DNA from: Paenarthrobacter aurescens
GTDB taxonomy: Bacteria > Actinomycetota > Actinomycetes > Actinomycetales > Micrococcaceae
Reading direction: 5' to 3'
DNA: 64,000 nt
NCBI RefSeq assembly: GCF_041549525.1
Contig: NZ_CP157456.1
Span: forward strand, 992,001-1,056,000
Part shown: positions 54,059 to 61,922 of the stretch, in pieces
Layout of the letters: each line of letters opens with the position of its first letter
Position numbering within the stretch: position 1 is the stretch's first letter
Notes under the pieces: generated by a model
Database searches by the model: none
What the model saw: only the letters and a program-made list of their open reading frames with translations
What the model was told of the DNA's origin: nothing
Program-made: the position numbers and the translations under genes

Positions 54059-54904
54059 ATGACCACCGGCAGGCACACAGCAACTGAACTCGATCCAACA
54101 CTCAATGACTACCAACTGGCCAGTGCACTGGTCCGTGAGGCAGGCCAGTTGGCGCTGCTCATGCGGATGGGCGGACTGCAGGGCGAACGTAAAACGTCAG
54201 TGTCCGACGTCGTTACTGCTGCCGATCACGCAGCCGAAGCTTACGTCCTTGAACAGCTGCGGCGCTGCCGGCCCGAGGATGGCATCCTCGGCGAGGAAGG
54301 AGCCTCCGTTGCCGGGACAAGCGGCCGCACGTGGGTGATCGACCCCGTTGACGGCACCTATAACTTCCTGCACGGCTCCACGTACTGGTGCTCGGCCATC
54401 GCCCTCAAACGCGATGATGCCGATCACGGCGGGAAGCCGATCGCTGATCCGGAGGTGCTGCTCGGGGCCATCTACCAGCCCGAACTGGACAAGCTCTGGC
54501 TGGGCGGCCAGGACCGCCCATCCACCCTGAACAACCAACCGATCTCCGGCTTCGGCGACCTCCCCGTCAACCAGATCTCGGCAGCTACCTATATCCATCC
54601 CACGTGGCTTGCGGACCCCCGCGCTGCCATGCCCTGGCACGCGGCTGCAGTGTCCGCGGCGTCCCTGCGCATGTTCGGCTCAGGCTCCTGCGACCTCGGC
54701 CGGGTGGCTGACGGTGAACTGGGCTGCTGGTTCCAGCACAGCTGCCCGGAATGGGACTGGCTTCCCGGCAAGGCGATCGTCCGCGCTGCCGGTGGGGACA
54801 CCGCCGTCGTGCAGGTCAACGGGCTGAACTGGTTCGTAGCAGGAGGCCCGACGGCGGTACGCGAGTTGAGCGCCGCCCTCACCTCTGTTCCCCAATTTGC
54901 CTAG
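54059..54904 (+). CDS. Inositol monophosphatase family protein
   Basis: 281 residues. Mg-dependent phosphatase motifs: GEEGA (Glu79, Glu80), WVIDPVDGTYNFLHG (Asp95, Asp98) and the C-terminal Asp in CPEWDWLPGKA. These are the metal ligands of IMPase-type enzymes; the substrate could be inositol phosphate, histidinol phosphate or PAP. The ATG at 54059 is plausible; its ribosome binding site is weak. Confidence 0.9.
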   Translation: MTTGRHTATELDPTLNDYQLASALVREAGQLALLMRMGGLQGERKTSVSDVVTAADHAAEAYVLEQLRRCRPEDGILGEEGASVAGTSGRTWVIDPVDGTYNFLHGSTYWCSAIALKRDDADHGGKPIADPEVLLGAIYQPELDKLWLGGQDRPSTLNNQPISGFGDLPVNQISAATYIHPTWLADPRAAMPWHAAAVSAASLRMFGSGSCDLGRVADGELGCWFQHSCPEWDWLPGKAIVRAAGGDTAVVQVNGLNWFVAGGPTAVRELSAALTSVPQFA

Positions 54905-54999
54905 TTCTGTTCGGGCTGTTGAGGCCCTGAAACGGGGCGGTTAACCCCTTCGGGTACCTCCGCAAGGTTGGGCCCTTCCCTCTTGTTATTTTGCACCGG

Positions 55000-55055
55000 G
55001 GAGGCGATTGCCTCCACGGTCTCAGCTGCAGGCGAGCCCTGACTTGTCCTGCAGC
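55000..55055 (+). promoter_or_regulatory. Structured leader of the surface-protein gene
   Basis: Two perfect hairpins: GGAGGC-GATT-GCCTCC (55000-55015) and GCTGCAGG/CCTGCAGC with a 15-base loop (55025-55055). They lie within a 170-base leader (54905-55074) that has no gene. No T run follows, so a terminator is unlikely. I do not recognise a known riboswitch class. Confidence 0.55.
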
Positions 55056-55074
55056 GTTCGCAAGGGGGAAGTAC

Positions 55075-56364
55075 TTGAACAGCAAGAGCAAGTTGTGGCC
55101 CGCCGCTGTCGGCGTCACCGCCGTCTCGGCTTTGGCCATTGGCCTGGTGGCCGCACCGGCTGCAAACGCAGCACCCACTGACGTGATTTCGATCGGCAGT
55201 GGCCAGATCATTGATGGCACAGTCCTGGCCATCCCGAACTTCGCCGGACTCGCTGCCAACGGCGCAGCAACCGCCCAGCAGATCGGCACCCCGCCGTCTG
55301 GACCGGTCGTCATCGAAAACACCACCCCGCTGGACCTCAGCGCCGTCTTCGGCGTGGTCAACGTGGGCGCCGGCAACATCCCGTTGCTGCAGAACAACGG
55401 CATCATCCAGGTTGGTGCAGTCAGCCAGTACGGCAAGGCAGTCAACGACGGCTCCTCTGAAGCCTTCTCCGGTACCGTGAGCGGCGCTCCCGGCTTGGTG
55501 ACCCTGCCCGGCGGCCTTCCGAGCAACGGCGATCCCGCCATCCCGGCAGCCCGCGTGAACGTAGGCACTGCCTCCATTCTTGGCGGAGCCGACCTGGTGA
55601 ACGTCAACCTCCAGATCACCACCCTCGCCGCTGCAGCCAAGAAGGACCAGGGTGCAGCGCCCCAGGGCGCCTACGCACTTGCAGGCGTTTCGGCTGAGGT
55701 GGGCGGCACCGTTGTTGGTGGCGTTGCAGGTACCATCAGCGCGGCCATCAACACCGCCAATGCCGTCCTCACCCCGCTGGGCGTCACGGTGGAAAACCCG
55801 GTGGCAGGCGGCACCATCGCCATCACCGAAGCTGACCTCCTGGCTGTTGCCGGTGTAGCGGACCTGAACTCCCTGCCTGCCGGCACGGACCTGATTTCCT
55901 TCCTGCCGCAGGCTGTTGCCAACAAGCTCACCTCCGTGGTCAGCACCACCCTGGCAAGTGCCACCGCAGCTGTGAACAACCTCGGCCCGATCGCCCAGAT
56001 CGTAGCCGGACCTGCCTTGGCAGTGCTCACCACCGCGCTCAACGGCGTAACCAGTGCAGTAGCAACCACCGTTGTGGCTCCTCTGAGCACCGCACTGACC
56101 GCCCTGGTTTCGGCCAAGGTCAACGTTCAGGAAACCGCTCCTTCGGGCGCCTTCACCCAGCGTGCCCTGCAGGTGGCAATTGCCGGCGGCTCCATCGCCA
56201 CCGTCAACCTGGCCAACGCAACTGTTGGTCCCAACCTTGATGCAGCGGCGATCCCGCTGGTCAACGCTGACACCATGGCCATCACCGGTGGCGTGGCCCT
56301 CCTGGCACTGCTCAGCTGGCTGTTCGTTCGCTCGCGCCGCCGCACTGCAGTAGCTGCTGTCTGA
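55075..56364 (+). CDS. Secreted surface protein, choice-of-anchor-G-like
   Basis: 429 residues. A Sec signal peptide (about 1-32, cleavage after ANA) is followed by a long Ala/Val/Gly-rich region with repeating beta-type sequences and few charges, then a C-terminal sorting-like tail: MAITGG (401-406), a short hydrophobic stretch, and the basic cluster RSRRR. This resembles choice-of-anchor G proteins, which carry different C-terminal anchors. TTG start with AGGGGGAAG upstream. It is expected to be exposed on the cell surface, attached by an enzyme that recognises the tail. Confidence 0.8.
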   Translation: MNSKSKLWPAAVGVTAVSALAIGLVAAPAANAAPTDVISIGSGQIIDGTVLAIPNFAGLAANGAATAQQIGTPPSGPVVIENTTPLDLSAVFGVVNVGAGNIPLLQNNGIIQVGAVSQYGKAVNDGSSEAFSGTVSGAPGLVTLPGGLPSNGDPAIPAARVNVGTASILGGADLVNVNLQITTLAAAAKKDQGAAPQGAYALAGVSAEVGGTVVGGVAGTISAAINTANAVLTPLGVTVENPVAGGTIAITEADLLAVAGVADLNSLPAGTDLISFLPQAVANKLTSVVSTTLASATAAVNNLGPIAQIVAGPALAVLTTALNGVTSAVATTVVAPLSTALTALVSAKVNVQETAPSGAFTQRALQVAIAGGSIATVNLANATVGPNLDAAAIPLVNADTMAITGGVALLALLSWLFVRSRRRTAVAAV

Positions 56365-56406
56365 TCGCCTTGCGCGAATCAAGCATCAGCGAAAGGAGAA
56401 TCCCTC

Positions 56407-56589
56407 ATGTACGGCAATAACTGGACTGCCGGCGGCACTGCTGCAGGTGGTACCACGCTGGCTGTCACCGGCGCCCCAACCCTTGGTTGGGTCATCCTGG
56501 TGGGTGTCGCCCTGCTGATCACCGGTTTTGTGGTCCTGCGCAACAGCAGGCTCAAAGCGGCAAAGCGGGGAGCAGACCCCAACCCGTAA
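56407..56589 (+). CDS. Small protein consisting mainly of a sorting signal (LAVTG)
   Basis: 60 residues with no N-terminal signal peptide. A Gly/Thr-rich start of 17 residues is followed by LAVTG (18-22), a membrane segment (27-45) and a basic tail (RNSRLKAAKRG). LAVTG fits the LAXTG motif known for class E sortases. The tail closely parallels that of the upstream surface protein. GAAAGGAG lies upstream of the ATG, 42 bases after the surface-protein stop, so they form one transcript. Confidence 0.75.
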   Translation: MYGNNWTAGGTAAGGTTLAVTGAPTLGWVILVGVALLITGFVVLRNSRLKAAKRGADPNP

Positions 56590-56596
56590 TACCATC

Positions 56597-56628
56597 GGCG
56601 GGGCGGATCCTTCGGGGTCCGTCCCGCC
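56597..56628 (+). terminator. Very stable hairpin between surface-protein and glycosyltransferase genes
   Basis: A 14-bp stem (two G-U pairs) capped by a TTCG tetraloop. It is followed by ACACCAATTTT, so only a weak T run. Probably a partial terminator or 3'-end stabiliser that sets the amount of surface protein above that of downstream enzymes. Confidence 0.65.
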
Positions 56629-56679
56629 ACACCAATTTTCCCCGTGGCCTTCATGGCCTTGCACAAGCATCGGAATTAA

Positions 56680-58041
56680 ATGTCGGTACTCGAATCCGCA
56701 CAGGCGCTGGCTTTTGTGCTCCTGGTGGTTTTTTTGTCGTACATCCTGGTGATTCTGGTGCCCTTCCTGCGGCGTAAACCCGATCCCGAGGGCGATCCTG
56801 ACGCTTTCTCCTGGCATGTGTTCATCCCATGCCGTGATGAGGAAGTGGTGATCGGCAATACTTTGGAACTGCTCCGCGCCCGGTTCCCACAGGCACACGT
56901 CTGGGTTGTCGATGACGACAGCGATGACTCCACTGCGGGCATTGTGGAAGCCGCCTCCGATCACGACGCCATGATCCATCTGGTGCGCCGCCGCCGTCCG
57001 CTGGCCCGCACCGGCAAGGGCGACGCCCTCAACGCCGCATACCGGACGTTGGACGCCTGGCTGCCCACCGGCGTCGACCGTTCTTCAGTGATCGTCCTGG
57101 TAGTCGACGCCGACGGTCACCTCGCGGACAATGCCTTCCGTCAAGCAGCCGGTCCCCACGCTTTCGGCGACGCTGAGGTGGGTGCTGCCCAGACCGCCGT
57201 CTGGATGTCCAACCTGGATGACCCGAACCTTACGGGCGGGACGGGCATGGCCCGCCTCAGGAAGTCGTTCGGGCGCTACCTGGTGCTCATGCAGGACATG
57301 GAGTTCCGCACCACCATCGCGGCCATGCAGTCGCTGCGACGCCACACCCTGACGGTGGGCCTGGGCGGCAACGGCCAGTTCACCCGATTGTCCGCACTGG
57401 ACGCAATTGCCAAGACGTCCGGGCAGCCATGGCACGGCGCCCTGCTGGAGGACTACGAACTCGCCATCCACATCATGCTGGGCGGCTACAAAACCGTGTA
57501 CATGCATGACACCCACGTAGCGCAGGAGGCACTTCCGGACCTCCGCCGCCTCCTGACGCAGCGGACCCGCTGGTGCCACGGCGGCATGCAGTGCAGCGTC
57601 TACCTGAAGAGAATCTTCGAATCGCCCTACTTCAGCAATGTGGGTGCGATCGAGTCCAGTTACTTCCTGGTCCAGCCGTTCATTCAAATTGTTGGCCTGA
57701 TTCTTTGGCCCACACTGTTCATCACCATGGTGGCCCAAGGTGCACTCACCATGGGCAGCTTTGGGGCCTGGATCAGCGCCGCCTGGTTCATCATTCCCTT
57801 GATCTTTGCCACAGGCGTGCTGCCCTTCGCCTTGTGGGGACTGGTGTACAGGCGCCAGGTCACGCCGGAAAAGAACTTCATGCTGGGCGTGGTGTGGGGC
57901 CTTGGCTACTGGCTCTACATGTACCAGAACTACATCACCGTCCTGAGGGCCACTTACCGCCTCATCACCGGCCGGCAAGGGTGGGCCAAGACGCGCCGGA
58001 ACCAGGAAACAGACGTCAAACTCCTAGCGAAGGAAGCCTAG
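56680..58041 (+). CDS. Membrane glycosyltransferase family 2
   Basis: 453 residues. N-terminal membrane segment (about 7-28), then a GT2 domain with VVDDDSDD, DADG, GGNGQF, a catalytic EDYE and the QRTRW (QxxRW) motif, followed by four membrane segments. This layout is that of processive or lipid-sugar synthases and is also seen in glycosyltransferases encoded next to exosortase-like proteins. It overlaps the exosortase-family gene by one base. Confidence 0.9.
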   Translation: MSVLESAQALAFVLLVVFLSYILVILVPFLRRKPDPEGDPDAFSWHVFIPCRDEEVVIGNTLELLRARFPQAHVWVVDDDSDDSTAGIVEAASDHDAMIHLVRRRRPLARTGKGDALNAAYRTLDAWLPTGVDRSSVIVLVVDADGHLADNAFRQAAGPHAFGDAEVGAAQTAVWMSNLDDPNLTGGTGMARLRKSFGRYLVLMQDMEFRTTIAAMQSLRRHTLTVGLGGNGQFTRLSALDAIAKTSGQPWHGALLEDYELAIHIMLGGYKTVYMHDTHVAQEALPDLRRLLTQRTRWCHGGMQCSVYLKRIFESPYFSNVGAIESSYFLVQPFIQIVGLILWPTLFITMVAQGALTMGSFGAWISAAWFIIPLIFATGVLPFALWGLVYRRQVTPEKNFMLGVVWGLGYWLYMYQNYITVLRATYRLITGRQGWAKTRRNQETDVKLLAKEA

Positions 58042-58637
58042 TGGCCATGAGTGCCGAGATCAGCGACGTCCAGGTCCCCAAAGGACCGAGGGCCATACCG
58101 GTAAGGAAAGCACGCGGCGGTGGGCTCATCGGGCTGGTCTTCCTCGCGGCAGCCGCTGCTGCAATGATGCAGCAGGAGCAGATCCGGGCAGCGGAAGCCT
58201 GGCTGATGGCAGCTGTGTTCGACGGCATCCTCGGTGGCGCGTCCTACAGTGTGGACGACATCATTTTTCACAACGTAGGCGGAGGTCAGCCCTTCGCCCT
58301 TCAGGTCACCGGGCTGTGCTCCAGCGCAGTGCTCCTGGCCCCCATCGCGGGCTTGGCAGGAGTCTTGTTCCTGATGGGGCGCATCCCGGTATCCCGGCTG
58401 ATGCCTGCCGCCATCATCGCGCTGGTCATAGTGAGCGTCAGCAACGCCACCCGTTACTTCATGATCGCCGCGGCCCAGCAGAGCTGGGGCCAACAGGGCT
58501 TTGACCTCATGCACCACTTCCTCGGGTCCTTCGTGGTGATCTTCGGCTTTGTGGCCGCGATCATCGTCCTGGTGCGTGCCGCCGTCGTCCGCAAGGGCCG
58601 TTCCGGCTCCCGTCCCAAGGGCCGGCGTGCGTCCTGA
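58041..58637 (+). CDS. Exosortase/archaeosortase family protein
   Basis: 198 residues with about five or six membrane segments. The putative catalytic triad of the superfamily is in place: Cys93 (VTGLCSSAVLLAP), Arg138 (SNATRYFM) and His158/His159 (DLMHHFLGS). Such enzymes are transpeptidase-like and cut a C-terminal sorting signal at the membrane. GTG start overlaps the glycosyltransferase stop; an ATG six bases later is possible (site AAGGA). Length and the glycosyltransferase neighbour recall the XrtG systems of other Gram-positives. Confidence 0.82.
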   Translation: MAMSAEISDVQVPKGPRAIPVRKARGGGLIGLVFLAAAAAAMMQQEQIRAAEAWLMAAVFDGILGGASYSVDDIIFHNVGGGQPFALQVTGLCSSAVLLAPIAGLAGVLFLMGRIPVSRLMPAAIIALVIVSVSNATRYFMIAAAQQSWGQQGFDLMHHFLGSFVVIFGFVAAIIVLVRAAVVRKGRSGSRPKGRRAS

Positions 58638-59574
58638 TCTGCCGCTTCCGCTTGTTCCTGGTGCCCGTGCCCGCGCCCGTGCCCGCGCCCGTGCCCGTGC
58701 CCGCGCCGGTGCCCGTGCCGGTGCCGCAGCTGCAGTGCTGGCGATCCTGCTTGGCCTGACCGGGTGTGGCATTGCCGGGCCAACTGCATCGGACGCCGCG
58801 AAAGTCTCCGCGGAAAGCCCTGTGGAAGTGGACAGCTGCCACGTCATCACAACGCCGGAGGAATTTGCGGCACCCAGCGACGGCCGGCCAGCGGTGGACT
58901 GCGCGGAGCCGCACACTACCCAAACGTTCCTCGTCACCACCTTCCCGCAGCCGTTGGCGGAGCAGAAAGAGCGGCCCCTGCAGGAGCAGCTTCGCAATGC
59001 CACCAGCCGTCTGTGCCCCGCTCATGAACTGCGCAAATACCTTGCCGGCGCTCCCCGGGACGCCACAACCGGGATGGTGATCGCCGGCTACTACCCCAGC
59101 CGGGCCGAATGGGCCGCTGGAAGCCGTACGGTCCGTTGCGACGTCCTCCTGACCGAGAAGAACGGGGCCCCGCAGGAAACCACCCTTAACCTCAAGGACG
59201 CGCTGGCAGGTCCGGACTCGGCACGGATCCGCCTCTGCTATTCGCAGGACATCAAGGACGGGATCCTCAGTGCCGAGGGCGCCGATACCCTCTGCTCCGA
59301 ACCCCACACCGCAGAAGACGTCAGCGCTTGGATTGGCCAGGACGCCTCCCTGGTCAGCCTCGCCGCGCAGCAAGAGCGTTGCCTGCCGTTCGTGCTGGAG
59401 TTCCTCAAGGCCGAAGTCCTGCCGGAAGACAAAGAAGTCCGGCCAGTTCTCAGGGTAGACGGCGGCGCAAGGGCCATCCGCTGCGCCGTAGCACCCAAAC
59501 AAGACGTTCCGGCCCCGTGGACCGGCACCTTGGCACCGGCACGTGCCGCCAGCGATGGAGCAGCAATTGGTTGA
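58627..59574 (+). CDS. Lipoprotein with septum-formation-like repeats and an Ala-Arg signal region
   Basis: 315 residues. The signal peptide has an unusual n-region of alternating Ala and Arg (residues 13-32), then a hydrophobic stretch and lipobox LTGC (Cys47). The exported part holds two related units with CAEPHTTQTF and CSEPHTAEDV, typical of septum_form-like domains, with several cysteines that may form disulfides. GTG start with AAGGGCC upstream, overlapping the exosortase stop by 11 bases. A tight operon places it with the exosortase. Confidence 0.78.
   Translation: MRPDLPLPLVPGARARARARARARARAGARAGAAAAVLAILLGLTGCGIAGPTASDAAKVSAESPVEVDSCHVITTPEEFAAPSDGRPAVDCAEPHTTQTFLVTTFPQPLAEQKERPLQEQLRNATSRLCPAHELRKYLAGAPRDATTGMVIAGYYPSRAEWAAGSRTVRCDVLLTEKNGAPQETTLNLKDALAGPDSARIRLCYSQDIKDGILSAEGADTLCSEPHTAEDVSAWIGQDASLVSLAAQQERCLPFVLEFLKAEVLPEDKEVRPVLRVDGGARAIRCAVAPKQDVPAPWTGTLAPARAASDGAAIG
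58660..58725. repeat. Hexanucleotide tandem repeat coding for Ala-Arg/Gly-Ala
   Basis: Eleven units of six bases of the types CGTGCC, CGCGCC and GGTGCC, in frame within the lipoprotein signal peptide. A change in unit number would lengthen or shorten the n-region by two residues without a frameshift. Confidence 0.88.
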
Positions 59575-61180
59575 GACCAAGCCCGAAACACCGGCACCGG
59601 CGGAAGAATTCGAGCCCACGCCTGTAAGAACCGGCAAAAGTCCCAGCCCGGGTCCGCTGCGCAGAGCGGGCAGGTTCATTGCCCGGATATTCGGTCCCGG
59701 TGACCTCAGGACCGGTGGCCTCCTTCTGCCTGCCCTCATCACCGGTGTCCTCTCAGCCCTTGCCATGATTGTTCGGCTGTTCGTCCCCGGCCCCGCAGGC
59801 ATGGCTGACCAAGGCGACGGACACGCGCTGCTCTGTTCGCTGGGAGTCAGCAACGTCCGCCCCTGGGATTACGGCGAGTTCACCCGCTTCATCTACCCCA
59901 ACTGGGTGCCGCATGAATTCGCGGGTGAAGCATGCGGTGCTGCGGGCTCCGGTGAAGCTCTCTACTCGTCCCAGCTCGCCTTCCTGTGGCTGGGAAAGCT
60001 GATCACCCCGATCCTGGGTTGGGGACCCGGCCTGGACACCCGCGCCGTGGGCGTTGTGTGCTGCCTCGCCTTCGGTGCGCTGATGGCTGCACTGGTTGCC
60101 GTCCTCCCCGGCCGGGCCAGCTTCCGGATCCTGATTGCCGCATTGGTCACCGTGGTGATGGCGGACGGCGTCTTCGCCGGCTTCTTCGTCTCGCCCTACC
60201 CCGAAGCCGCCGCTTTCCTGGGAACCCTGGGCCTGATGGTGGCACTCCTGCACTACTGGAATGGCCGCGGGAACCGATGGCTTGCTGTTGCCTGGGTGGT
60301 GGTTGCCGGAATCTTCACCATTGCTGCCAAGCCCGAGATGGTGTCCTGGCTGCCCCTCGTGGCCCTGGCCCTCCTCTGGTTGCCGGAAGGCCCGTCACGG
60401 CGCTCCGGACGCCGCCTGCCGCAGAAGAACTGGTGGCGGAAGCGGATCCTGCCGCTTACTGCGGTGGTGGCCATCGCCGTCATGTCGGTAGGGATCCTTT
60501 CGCTGCAGCCCAAACGTACAACCGAGATCAACCTGTACAACGCTGTTTTTGCCGAGTTGCTGCCCCATAGTCCTGTTCCGGAGGAGGACCTCGCATGGCT
60601 GGGACTGGACCCTGGCTTCCTCGCTTCAAGCGGCACCACAGTGGCATCACCTAAGTCGGCGGCCTTGAACCCGAAGTTCCACGAGTTCCAGGAAAGGATT
60701 GGCCCGGCCAAACTGGCTGGCTTCTACGCCTCGCATCCTGAGCGCCTGATTGGCATGGGAGAGCGCGGCATCACAGCATTGTTGACTCCCGAACTGGGCT
60801 ACGTTGGCTCCTTCATGGAAGGCCAGGGCCAGGAACCGTTCGCCAAGGACCGCAGGTTCCCGGTGGTGCTGGGGTTGTACACCGCAATGAAGGCCGTGCC
60901 CGTAGCGCTGGTTGCCCTGCAACTCCTGACCCTCATGCTGGGGCTGGCCGTTGCCTTCCGTAAGAAGGCCGGAGTAGGGCGCCTGGCTGTGGTGGTGGTC
61001 CTGGCAGGATGGCTGCAGTTCTGGGTGGTCATGATGGTGTCCGGACAACCCGAAATCTACCGGCAACTGATCGTCCCGGGGTTCCTCGGGGCTTTGTGTG
61101 TGCCCCTGCTGGTGGCGTTGATCAGTATTCTTGCGTCAAATCCGGCGCTGCCCAAGGTCCGCGATCATGCGTCCGGGTAG
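59555..61180 (+). CDS. Polytopic membrane protein of the exosortase locus
   Basis: 541 residues with about ten or more membrane segments and a large extracytoplasmic loop (about 320-430) after the middle helices. The layout resembles GT-C type glycosyltransferases that use lipid-linked sugars, but I do not see a clear DxE/DxD-type catalytic signature, so this is tentative. ATG start overlaps the lipoprotein gene by 20 bases; a TTG at 59567 has ATGGAG as a better-placed site. Last gene of the operon. Confidence 0.75.
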   Translation: MEQQLVETKPETPAPAEEFEPTPVRTGKSPSPGPLRRAGRFIARIFGPGDLRTGGLLLPALITGVLSALAMIVRLFVPGPAGMADQGDGHALLCSLGVSNVRPWDYGEFTRFIYPNWVPHEFAGEACGAAGSGEALYSSQLAFLWLGKLITPILGWGPGLDTRAVGVVCCLAFGALMAALVAVLPGRASFRILIAALVTVVMADGVFAGFFVSPYPEAAAFLGTLGLMVALLHYWNGRGNRWLAVAWVVVAGIFTIAAKPEMVSWLPLVALALLWLPEGPSRRSGRRLPQKNWWRKRILPLTAVVAIAVMSVGILSLQPKRTTEINLYNAVFAELLPHSPVPEEDLAWLGLDPGFLASSGTTVASPKSAALNPKFHEFQERIGPAKLAGFYASHPERLIGMGERGITALLTPELGYVGSFMEGQGQEPFAKDRRFPVVLGLYTAMKAVPVALVALQLLTLMLGLAVAFRKKAGVGRLAVVVVLAGWLQFWVVMMVSGQPEIYRQLIVPGFLGALCVPLLVALISILASNPALPKVRDHASG

Positions 61181-61220
61181 TCACGCGTCTGAGTGAACAT
61201 GCGGGTGAGGGAGCCGGCAG

Positions 61221-61922
61221 CTACGTGATCCAGCCGTCCGTGCTGAGCTGCCGGCGCAGGCTGATCACATTACCCAGCTTGATTCCCGCTGCTCCGTACC
61301 GCTGGCGGATCCTGTGCAGGTGGGCTTTGACAGTCTGTTCGCTGATTCCCATGGCATCGGCCACACCGCGCACGGACATGGCCTGGCTTCCAAGGTAGAG
61401 CTCCGCAAGCCGTTGTTCGCGGAGGGACAACTTGATGCGGACCGGGGCGGTGTCCACCATAATCGCTGCGGCATCGGGGTGAAGGTATTCGCGTCCGGCC
61501 GCGGCTGCCCGTACCGCCGCCTCGGTGTGCCGTGGGCCGGCCGATTTCGGCACGTAACCCAGCGCGCCGGCCGCCCGGGCTGCTCCGGCTTCCCACCCGT
61601 CCAGGTGGGTGGCGAGCACTACTACGCGCAGTCCCTCGTTCACCAACTGGCCAACTGCCGGGATCAACTGCGTGTGAAAATCCAGGGTGCCCAGGATTGC
61701 CACAGTGATTCCTTGCTCTGCCCACGATGTCCCGGTTCCTGCTGACGCGGCCTCTTCCGGGTGCCGGTCATCCGGGTGCACGGCTTGCGGGTACCGGTGG
61801 TTGCCGGGGACTGCATTGAGTCCGGCAGCCACCACCAGGTCCGGGGCGCTGCACCGGAACCACGCAGCCAGGGTGTCAATCATCAGCTGGTGGTGATCCA
61901 CAACAAGTAAACGCGTCACCAT
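61221..61922 (-). CDS. LuxR/NarL-type regulator with a degenerate receiver
   Basis: 233 residues. The C-terminal helix-turn-helix is a full LuxR type (LSLREQRLAELYLGSQAMSVRGVADAMG, TVKAHLHRIRQRYGA). The N-terminal part follows a receiver pattern (LLVVDHHQL, GALGYVPKSAG with the conserved Lys) but at the phosphoacceptor position VAILG seems to replace the usual VLLLD, and an insertion precedes it. It probably acts without classic phosphorylation. Its start overlaps the membrane-protein stop by seven bases. Confidence 0.83.
   Translation of the reverse strand: MVTRLLVVDHHQLMIDTLAAWFRCSAPDLVVAAGLNAVPGNHRYPQAVHPDDRHPEEAASAGTGTSWAEQGITVAILGTLDFHTQLIPAVGQLVNEGLRVVVLATHLDGWEAGAARAAGALGYVPKSAGPRHTEAAVRAAAAGREYLHPDAAAIMVDTAPVRIKLSLREQRLAELYLGSQAMSVRGVADAMGISEQTVKAHLHRIRQRYGAAGIKLGNVISLRRQLSTDGWIT

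Noticed and set aside
58660..58725. CRISPR-like or telomere-like array
   Set aside because: It is a six-base microsatellite in frame within a coding gene.
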